Source: Dipylidium caninum
Lineage: Eukaryota > Platyhelminthes > Cestoda > Cyclophyllidea > Dipylidiidae
Assembly (NCBI GenBank): GCA_017562135.1
Contig: QEYB01000282.1
Location: 310,001-374,000, forward strand
Reading direction: 5' to 3'
Length of the DNA: 64,000 bases
Below, piece after piece: positions 54,892 through 64,000 of this stretch. Made by a program: the position numbers and the translations under genes. How positions within the stretch are numbered: the first letter of the stretch is position 1; every line of letters starts with the position of its first letter. The notes under the pieces are model-generated. The model was not told the origin of the DNA, made no database searches, and saw nothing but the letters and a program-made list of their open reading frames with translations.

Positions 54892-56619
54892 ATGGTTTCA
54901 CAACCATCCTGGTCTTCCATAAAACCGTCCGAGTCGGAGGGTGACGTACTTCCTATAACAGAACAAATGTCGTTCAAACACAGCGCGAAGGATGCCACTC
55001 ACCACGGTGATTGGTGAGTTCTCATCAATTTTCTCGTTAAAATTGTTTTGCCGTCCTTATAAATATCATGAATTCTTGCGAATTGTACTTGCCTTTGGAA
55101 AGTAGGAATTCCCTGCAATTGACGACTCATGTAAAGTCTCAGTTCCCCTATTTCCTCCGGATTTCTAGGACACAATCGCCCTTAGTCCTCAAATAGCCTC
55201 AACTACCATCTTATCCTATCCACATTTGTCAATATGGATAAAGAATCTTAGCACAATTTTTTTTACTACCCTCATACTCAATAATAATGTTGGCGGCAGA
55301 GCTCCTGTGTCTGGTACCATTTCATCACAGAATGAATTATGTACGTACAAACCTTCGAGACGTTGGATCAGGGATCAAACTCATGGCACTTGTTCTCGCC
55401 GACCCCTAATCAGGCAAGCAGTTGAAAGTCATCTGCGAATCGTTCTCTGTCTAAGATTCTGAGATGCCGCTGATTATTCTGCCTTCTTCACTCACCATAC
55501 GTTCTTGTCACTGCTAACACTTGAACTACTTTTGCGTATCCTGTCTCATTTGCCCAAAAGCTTCTAGATTGAATATATGAAGTAATCGCTTATCTGTTAA
55601 TTATTGCCGCTACTCACATGTGTTTTGTAGAATATTTTCTTGTTTCACTGTCAATTATACCTATCTGACCCTTGGATGTGATGATGGCAAATTTGCACTG
55701 ATATGTGGATTGCTCATTTGTATTTTGGAAAAAATTAGGACTATTGTAATGTCTCATCAGTTATAGACATGAATTCGGTCTTTGTCAGTCTGTTTACTCC
55801 CTTCCCCTTCTAGTTTACGTCCCAAATGGAATCGGCCGACAGAGGAAGCTCGGAATGACGTAAGGACACCCTCGCCGTGCCCGCTAAAAAGTGTCTCGTG
55901 AGTTCTACCTGTCAAGCAGTATATTGATATTAAAACGAACCAACCAGTCTGCGACCATTTCAAGGAACATGTTCCGAAGGAAAGATGGTACATTTAATTG
56001 GCCCCTGATCAAGATCGCATCATGATAATTTCGCCCTTCTGGAAAGGATTTGTTACAAATTTGACGATGCTTAAACTTTGACCTGTGAGGCCGAGAAAAT
56101 TGAAGGATAGGATATATTTAGTAGTAGACATTGAGGCCAGACGACCTCATGTTCTCAGATGTTAATGGGTCTCGATTGACTAAGTGCAGCAACTCATTGA
56201 GGTGTATTAAAACTGCGCTTCGTGACATCACTAGATCAGCTCCACCCATTCATCCGGATTGGTGAACACTGACTTCAATCCTTTTCGCTGAGCAATAACC
56301 AACACATCTACCTATTGTTTGTAACAGATCCCGAAAAATGATCAGCAGACTGATAAATAGAAAGAGAAATGCTCGAGTTGCGAACCTGTCGTCTCTTATT
56401 CCCACCGATGACCCCGACGAACATGAGAACCCAATTGGCGTTCATTTGGAAAGAACAAAATCACAAGCGCCGACAACCACAAATCCCTCCAAAATGGAGG
56501 TGACATTACTCTCGACGAAGTCCCCAGGCTTCCAAGTAAACAATCATTCTGAATGGATAAAAATGATGAATCCTCGCATAAAGTTAGTGCAACCAACAGG
56601 TGTGCCGTATTGTATGTAA
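54892..56619 (+). CDS. Tentative small gene of unknown function
   Basis: Not recognised. Three exons, 54892-55013, 55814-55897 and 56328-56619, join with matching phases (2, 2, stop) and good signals (TTG|GTGAGT, CTTCTAG|, CTC|GTGAGT, GTAACAG|). They give about 165 residues. The protein is polar and probably disordered: an acidic Ser/Glu stretch (KPSESEGDV), a Pro/Arg segment (RPKWNRPTEEARND), a basic patch (RLINRKRNAR) and DDPDEHEN. A canonical AATAAA follows the stop by about 100 bases. The true start may lie upstream, since the frame stays open for about 40 bases before the ATG. No domain supports it, so it could also be an alternative 3' part of the TPR gene or a non-coding transcript. 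Confidence 0.4.
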
Positions 56620-56715
56620 GTGCCTAAGGAAGTCAACTTGGACATCATACCTTGAGTTGTCAATTGCTCTGTTGAGGAGCAACATTCGTCCAGTGTGTGT
56701 AACCTGTAAGAATTT

Positions 56716-56721
56716 AATAAA
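56716..56721 (+). terminator. Candidate poly(A) signal of the tentative gene
   Basis: AATAAA about 97 bases after the stop codon at 56617-56619; it is the main support that a transcript ends here. Confidence 0.4.
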
Positions 56722-57305
56722 TCCTTCCAATGGCTCCATACGATTCATTGTAAAAGGAATTCAGGTCACATAGGTATGTTTAAGTGCGGCTGCGATTCGC
56801 ATCTCCCCAGGCGCAATGGGGTGCCACACGCTCCAGCAACTGAGATTTGTTGGAAACAGTTTCACTTTAACTTGGCAATACACTATTGCGGGGGGAGGAT
56901 AGTGATGGAGGGGAATGAGGCGATTTCATCTAAAATAGTGTCATGGCGTGAAAAACAAAGTGTATTGAAAGAAAACTAACCATCAGCACCGAAAAGCCGA
57001 GGCCCTGTTCTACCGAAGCACACTTTGTACTGAAATCCTAAGCACGAACGGCAAGTAAACTGGCCAAGCTGTTATCACAGCATAGCCGTCTTCTTTATTG
57101 TGCATAACATGGAGATGAGCAGATAGAAAAAACGGCGTGATGAGGGAAGGATGGCCACATTTTAAAAATAAAATACACATAGCATACTTCAGGTATGATG
57201 TAAAGGGGTGCACATATTCACATAGGAAATGGGGTTCTTGTTGGTGCTAACGAGGGTAACGTGTTAGATTCTGGAAGGAGAGGGAAAGGAATTGACTTTA
57301 ATGTA
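56722..57305. other. Convergent intergenic region before XPO7
   Basis: No coding exon is supported. It probably contains the XPO7 3' untranslated region; TTTATT at 57094-57099 (AATAAA on the minus strand) lies about 207 bases after the XPO7 stop and is its likely poly(A) signal. Confidence 0.5.
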
Positions 57306-60300
57306 TTAGAGGGAGGCGGCACTGGAGAGGAGTATGGAACGGAGCGAGAAGGTCGACTGTTGGTCACCCATGAGTTTCACGCTCACTGTCTTCATGAACT
57401 CCATTAAAGCGTGTCGGAAGCTTGATATGTTCTGTGTGAATCTACAAAGCACTCGTATTAAACCCATAGAAATTTTTGACCACATTTTTCTGTACCTCTG
57501 AACAGCACAGTAATAAAAATGAAGAAAGGCCTACTTATCACGGTTTTTGGCAAATAGATTATTCTCCACGTTGTCCATGAGCTTGCCGAAGATGCCTTCC
57601 AACTCGGGTCGTTGGTGGGGACTAACGGCGTTCAGGACTATTCGTTGCAGATTCGCGAAGTACTAAAGAGACGTGACAGAAAAAGCATATTTTTAAGACT
57701 ATCATTCAGAAGTAAGTCAGATGAGATTCCCCACGGAAATCTGTCCGATACGATAGTATTAGTTAAGTCGAGATATGCTCCGACAAGGAAGCATACTGAA
57801 ATTTCACAAATGTCAGCTTCTCCGTGTGGATTTTGTTGAGAACACATTTAGCGCCTATGGAATTTCGGCTCCTATCATGGTGAAATCTCCAAGTCTTAGT
57901 TACACGAGGCACATTATCACAGATAACGTAAGATAAGTGATAAGTGAATTTGAGTAAAGTAAACAACAGTCCTAATTTAGTTGGGAAGGAATACACGCTG
58001 TGGACGGCGTGTCGGGGCTATTGAGACAATGTTTCCATTTGGCAGTCACTTCAACCACCTTTTTAGACGAGGAGATTTTAATGGTAGAGGGAGGCAAAAT
58101 GAGTTAAAAAACTGTATTGCAGAGATGCCAAGGGTACCTGACAATGAGAAATAGAGAATAAACAGCAAGGTTAAGAAAAAAGACGAGAAGCAGAAGAGCG
58201 GAAGCGATAAGGTACTCAAGAACCGACTACCAAGAAGGCGTAGATTTGCAACTACCTATAATCCCAGAGACACAAAAATGGCGACAGAAACAAATGATTT
58301 CGCGCTTTAAATATTGTAATAATTTAACTTTCGCTTTGGGTTTAAAGAAAGTTTGACCACACAAGTTTCACTATTCAATACAAATGACTTTGGGGGTGGG
58401 GGGAGAGGAATCCATTGTAAGTGCCAGATGATAGAAATGCTTGAATTTGGAAAGGCTCAAGTCACATAAAGGTTACCAAGAGCACAGTTACAATTGTAAA
58501 AGTGACCCAACTCGCATGAACAACCTCGTGTATCTCATCAGGGTTTTTAGGAGAAGTAGGATATCTTTCCACTGCAAGTTAAGTTCATGCAAAAAAATGC
58601 TAACATAAGGGCACACTAAGCGAGTTTAATTGAGAAACAAGACCAAGGATAATGCATTGCAAGTACAATATCTCCTAGAAGAAAAGGCCGCAGTAGCAAC
58701 AATTAATTTTGAAATGGTAACAAAGGCGTACATCTTGGTTAAGAAGAATCAGCACCAAGAGGGGTCGCGAGATACTCCATTGATTCTTGCACTCCTCATT
58801 CATGAAAGAGGAAAGAAAGGTGATCATCAACTGCCTTGAAGTGACAGTGAACTCGCTGACTCCCCCGAAGGCAGTCCCGGTGTGGTGTAGGAAGTTTTGT
58901 TTCAAGTTTTGACTGCCCGCCGCTTCACGGTCCGACCATATGGCTAGGGCAGAGCAGCAGCCCTTGTGGGGCATTCCGTCGGCCATGCGGACGGTGAGAC
59001 GTTGACGTGCAGCCTGGGCAATCTCGGAAGTAGGCACAGATGTAGGTTGGGTAGGGACGAAAAGGAGATACTCTGTCCCATCTCCTTTCAATATCTCATT
59101 AACGTTGGCGGCGTTTTGACTACTATGAGCACCGTTGGCGTTCCCCAGGCTGGTGGTACTATGCGAGGTCGGGACAGGATGGGAGAGCTTGTAGATATGA
59201 GTGAGCATATAGTCGAGGCAAGCACAAGCGCTCCACGCTACCGAAGCATCTAATAAATGGGAAGTCGAGTGAAATACAAATGCTCATTTTTGTGTTTCTA
59301 AACTGCGACCTTAGCCGACCTACCGAGGGAGTCGATGCCTATCACGATGGCATTGAAAAACCGATGAGCGACGGAAGAATCCAATGAGCTTATTAATACC
59401 ATATGATTTTGTGTAAGGCACTCCAGAAGGGCAAAGTAGGACTTGCTGAGCTTTATGAAACTCTAAAAAAGAGAAAAGGTTATAAGGCAACTTTGTGCCT
59501 TCAGATATCCCGTTTGGCAATGCCAGCGGCCATCACAATTTGTGTTTAGTGAAGGAAGACAAGATAGCTGTAGCTTAATACGGCAATAATGTATGCGACT
59601 AGAATAATATGCGAGTGAAAGGTAACTTCCTACCGCTGATGTGGCATCCCGCTAAAGAGAGGTTTACCAGTTTGTCCTCTCGACAAACTTAAACCTTTAT
59701 GTAAACAGTGTCCATTTATTTTCCTGATGGAGCAATAGTGGTCTGGAAAATGAGAAAACTCCGATATCCTTTTGTAGGAAGTTTCATGTGAAATAAGCGC
59801 GCCATACTGGCAGATGTGTATATTATGCTTCCTACCGGCACAACTGACGTCACACTTCTGCCGGCCATTACTTTCAACAAGTCCTCTTAAAATACACAAG
59901 TCGATTTATTATGGGTCATTGACCCTGATGAAAAAGTACGTTGTCTCCGCACCACTGAAGACTGTTTACATCGAAGCCTAATGCTTGGTTTGCAGTTAAA
60001 CACTTGGAATGAGTGAGAAGGGCAATGTCCATCTCCTGAAATAAGACTCCAGAAAGTCAACGAACTTACCCTCAACTCTTCCTCATTAACACACAGCAGC
60101 ATGTCAGCACTCAACTTGACCGTCTTCTCAAAGGAGTCGTCCCCGACGAGACCAAAGATGGCAAAATTGGCGTATTTGCCACTTAGAGTAATCCTTAGCG
60201 CATTTAGACATCGTGTCAGGGGCTTAACCTTGTGTGAGTATATATTTTCCTCAGTTACTTGACTGCAGAAGGGTATTAGGCGGTTGCCTGGGTAAAATAG

Positions 60301-63300
60301 TCGACACATGAAAAATTAACAATAATGAGGGAGAGAAAGGGGAATAAGAAGAGCCTCACCAAAACTGATGAGAATTTTAGTCATCTCTGCCAGCAAGAGA
60401 TAGCCCATGGGCAGAGTGCCATCAAACTTGAGTCGGTCATTCCGATTGTGTACCATCTCACCGAGGAGTTTAAGAACGGGACAAGTAACCAGAGGATCAA
60501 ACGGCCAAAGTTCGAGTGCGCGTCCGAAAAGACTGAAGAGGGACGGGTAGAACCAGTCCAAAAAGTGTTGGAACGCTGTCATGGTATTGAGACTGAAAGC
60601 CACACCAGCCAGATCTCGTGCCAGTCCGATCACGCTGCATCTCGCCTCATCTGGCGATATGGAACAATTATCTGCCAAAAAAAGGGACAAGAACCACAGT
60701 TATCTTTTAAAAATAGTTAATTTATTAAACATGGTGAGTGTAGTTGAGAAAACACCGATACTCTTTATTTCACGGCCCCTAATGGGTCACTAATTAAACC
60801 TTTCTTGCATTATATCCTCTCGGTCGCTGTCTGACACGGAAGCCTCATCAGGGAGAAAACCTAAATCCCTCCCTAGATGAAACTTCTGTTTTAGAGCAAA
60901 ACCTAAAAAGGGCATATGACTGGCGTTTTTCTTTAAGAGTTTGAGTAAAATGAGTGAAAAAGGCTAAGAGAACCGCGAAAGCTAACGAAGAATGTCCCGA
61001 GGCCTACTCAACAAAGTCGCAGGTGTGCAGAGATGAGAGGTGGTATTCGAAGTTTAGACATTTTCCCGGACCAAGATCTCATGACGACTTGGAAATTAAA
61101 AAATTAACCGCATGGTTCTCGGTACCACTTCCTACAACTTAAGTCGTTCTCAAAAAACGACGAGAAACAGGTACCGCATATTTGTGAATTACGAAATCCA
61201 TCTATCTCTAACATGACCAAAAGAACGTGAAAAGAGCAGTGAGTGAGTGAGTGAGATAATGAACGGATGAAATAACCTACCAGACAAAAGGAGATTGGAA
61301 ATTAGAGCATTGGCGACCTGAGTGAGAGGGGAGAGGAAATTGAGAAAAGGCCTATTATCATCAGCCCCGATTCCCGAAAGCGTCACCAACATGAGACGCG
61401 CGAGGTAGGCGTAAAACTCTGAACGATAACGGAGCAACGAGGAGTTGGAAGCGGAGACCGAAGAGGAACCAGAGGAAAGAAACCGGAAGTTGGCCGACTG
61501 TAAAAAGGGTAATCATAACTTAGTCTACTCTGGAGTTGTCTGAAAAGACATGAACACTTAAGATTACATATAGCTCCGCTGTTTTCTCTACGTCCCATTT
61601 ACTACCTTTAGGTTTCCCAATTGGCTTAGAAAATACCAGGGACGATTTTCCCTAATCCTTCTGAGTAACGAATTTGACAAGCAATAACACGCCCATTTAC
61701 CCGAAACAATACCTAACTTTGATGGTATACACGTAGTTAGTTACGAGAAAGGTTTCATTAGAATACCTTAAACGGTGTTAAAGATAAGGAGGTAAAAAGG
61801 TAGCATGGGTAATTGAAGTAAATCACATTACTATGGTTGTTGCTTATGTGTAGAGAAGGTCATCGGCTGCCCAGGAGGCTTTAAAATGTAATAGTGGTCC
61901 GAATGGAAGAAAAGTGAAGTATTTACAAAGCAGTTGCAGAGACAAGGCCCTCTCTCATGATAATCTCCACCTAACGTGGCAATAGTGGAAATGTAAAGTT
62001 AAGCGACTCGAGTTAGCGTTCTCAGCCACCAGAGTATTATCAAAATCACTAAAAGAGGAGTAGCCACATGGCTGAGAAAGTGTCTAATTCGAAGACAGTA
62101 CCACTTATTCTCCCTACAAACCTGATTCAAGGAGTTCGAAAGGGGTGTAAACGCTGACTTTCGAAGATCCACGCAATTCCTCCCAGCATAGATATGACTC
62201 GAAAGTTCCTTTGCCCGATTGGCACCCAAATCAGATGCTAAGGATGCAATTAATCGTTAGTACGCGGAGAGTTTACTTCGGCAAACAAGCAAGAGAAAAA
62301 ACGCCAAAAAAGCATGGAAAAAGTAACACCAAAAAACAGGTAGGTCTGTGATCGCAAAAAAGCTGAAATGCCAGAAATGGATTTAAAAAATCTGTCGCTG
62401 CCAGCCACTAAAACATTTTCCTGTTCGAGAAACTCTACTATTACCCAGACACACCACCATTAGTGAAACTTGGAGACTCATTCTTAATCGTCACCTAACC
62501 GACGCCAGTTGCCCACTGTGTACCACACACTCTCATGCGCGCATTAGGCGGAATCAGCATATAATGGGCGCACCTATGGAATACTGCCAACAAAAAAAAT
62601 AGTAATCATTTACTGTCACATATGTGTGATAATATCTTGTACGTTAGGTATTCTACATCGTTAACACTCAAAAGAACAGACTGTATGACGTGTCAGAGGT
62701 TGAGTATAGCAGTAGATTAGTCATGTCAAAAAAAAGGAGAATCGAGGTAATTCAAGCACCTATTCGGACTTTAGAATTACTCCCTCATTGTCAAAAGTTG
62801 ATGGAGTTTAACGAGGATAGTCAAGAAAAAGGTTATATTGAAAGTGATGTAAACAAAAAAGACAGTCCGTAAAATAAACGTATTTATGGACGAAATGGAC
62901 AGCAAAACAAAAAATTGTGATGGTTGGGACAAGAGTTGGACCAAATGGGAGGAAATTAATCAGGAGGCGTGGCATACCGTATGATTTGCGAGCATAAACT
63001 TGATGTCATCCAACTGAAGGAGCTTGCGCATTGCCGCAAAGCTTGAGGCCAGTTCACCAAAAAGTTTGAGTGTTGGCTCAAGCACCACTTCCTGGTCACT
63101 CCAGTAACGCAAATTGAGAAGGATCTTAGCCACAAAAATTTGCAAAATCGTCTGGTCATCCGAGATCCCAACTAATTCCGAGAGTGATTGGTACATCTGA
63201 AAGACATACAAGTCAAATTCGGCAGTTGTATTGAAGTTTTGCAACTGAATTCTAAATGTCCAACCTTGGTGGCTCGACTGATATTCTCGCCCACGTAGAT

Positions 63301-63842
63301 GCGTCGAAAGCGTTCGAGGAAGGTGATTACAGCCAATTCGAGACGAATAATAGCTCCAGATGAGATATGGATGAGAATGGTAGCCACATCAGTACCAGAT
63401 GACTGACTGTCCTGAGAAAGAAGCTGGAGTAAGAGGTGCAAGCACGCACCTCCGAATTGAAGGAGGCGAAGTACACGAGCTATCAATTCTCCATCCAGTT
63501 GATCCGAGTCTACGAGACCTCCGCTGCTGGAGCTCGAACGGCTGTTAATTAGCGCACCTGTCAACAGGACTTTGGTTACGACTCTGTATACCTACATATG
63601 TACAAACAAGCGAAAGCAGATTACTCACCTATCATGTAAACTAGCCAAGTGAGGCGGTTTTCTTCTAATCGAATGGCTCGCACTTGCTCGGACGTGGGCG
63701 AGAAAGTAGACGTGATGAGTGTGGCTGGACCCATAGAAATAAGCTGCTGCAGACTTGATTGTAATTGACCAAAGGACTGGTCGAACAGACGCACAATCAG
63801 CTCACAAGTGTTAGCATAGTCGCAGCGGCCGATAATTGAAAA
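57306..63842 (-). CDS. XPO7: Exportin-7 (RanBP16), C-terminal part (partial)
   Basis: A Ran-GTP-binding nuclear transport receptor of the importin-beta family made of HEAT repeats. Ten exons are read: 63842-63629, 63557-63265, 63196-62978, 61497-61281, 60671-60360, 60287-60070, 59462-59324, 59249-58732, 57662-57535, 57441-57306. Phases agree and give about 797 residues to the stop; upstream exons lie right of the window or were not resolved near 63.9-64.0 kb. Diagnostic matches: SIIGRCDYANTCELIVRLFD, ENRLTWLVYMIG, LELAVITFLERFRRIYVGE, QSLSELVGISDDQTIL, PVLKLLGEMVHNRNDRLKFD, SGKYANFAIFGLVGDDSFE, CKNQWSISRPLLVLILLNQD and NLFAKNRDKFTQN. The exon at 58732-59249 carries a long polar insert rich in Ser, Thr, Asn and Ala between two conserved HEAT blocks. 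The extreme C-terminus also differs from the vertebrate protein. Confidence 0.92.
61239..61254 (+). repeat. (GTGA)4 microsatellite
   Basis: Four GTGA units in the XPO7 intron just beyond the exon ending at 61281. Confidence 0.75.
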
Positions 63843-64000
63843 CTGGAAGACAGAACATCGATTGTAAGGGGAAAAATGATATATCAATCGCGAAGGAATA
63901 TTAGCGGTTAATAGGAGTGTAATTGAACCTGTTTAGTAGTCTCTTTGACAAAATGGCGTTAAATCATTGCAATTGACGCTAAAACGCATGAGACGAAGAT

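Noticed and set aside
61999..62240. Extra XPO7 exon around 62.1-62.2 kb
   Set aside because: The flanking exons (ending at 62978 and starting at 61497) already join in phase at a point matching the conserved NHTS sequence, and the candidate does not resemble exportin.
1..64000. Search for transposons, reverse transcriptase fragments, tRNA, rRNA or CRISPR arrays
   Set aside because: Nothing recognisable by eye. Old diverged repeats in introns cannot be excluded without a repeat library search.

Overview
The window is eukaryotic nuclear DNA, most likely from a parasitic flatworm and plausibly a tapeworm. The evidence is multi-exon metazoan genes with GT-AG introns, several introns of only 31-32 bp beside introns of 1-2 kb, strongly diverged bilaterian proteins, and moderately AT-rich introns. 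The species-level call is inference. I saw no bacterial operon, rRNA, tRNA, CRISPR array or intact transposon. All gene models below were built by hand from reading frame, splice signals, exon phase and remembered protein families.

Layout, left to right. (1) 439-2894 (+): the 3' half of an orthopedia-like (Otp) homeobox gene; its start lies left of the window. (2) 5629-10923 (+): a complete secreted matrix metalloproteinase with signal peptide, cysteine-switch prodomain, furin site, zinc catalytic domain and hemopexin propeller. (3) 37473-13604 (-): a complete 28-exon DIP2 (disco-interacting protein 2) gene, about 24 kb long, with a DMAP1-binding N-terminus and two adenylate-forming domains. 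It carries an apparent one-base frameshift in exon 11. (4) 41660-39009 (-): LACTB, the mitochondrial serine beta-lactamase-like protein, seven exons. (5) 43812-49875 (+): nucleoporin Nup88, nine exons. (6) 52339-50659 (-): a four-exon gene for an unrecognised 210-residue helical protein. (7) 53132-54735 (+): a three-exon TPR-repeat protein. (8) 54892-56619 (+): a tentative small gene of unknown function directly downstream. (9) 63842-57306 (-): the 3' half of exportin-7 (XPO7), whose 5' part lies right of the window.

The genes look like ordinary housekeeping and developmental neighbours, not one pathway. Two act in nuclear transport (Nup88 and XPO7) and two are metabolic or mitochondrial (DIP2, LACTB). 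Most of the rest is intron: long stretches between 13.6 and 37.5 kb have no open frame of note because they are DIP2 introns.

I did not find a convincing new biological system. The points most worth a second look are the DIP2 frameshift, the 31-32 bp introns, splice-acceptor signals just upstream of several start codons (possible spliced-leader trans-splicing), the two unrecognised proteins, the apparent lack of an OAR motif in the Otp-like gene, and a possible two-gene transcript at 53-56.6 kb.
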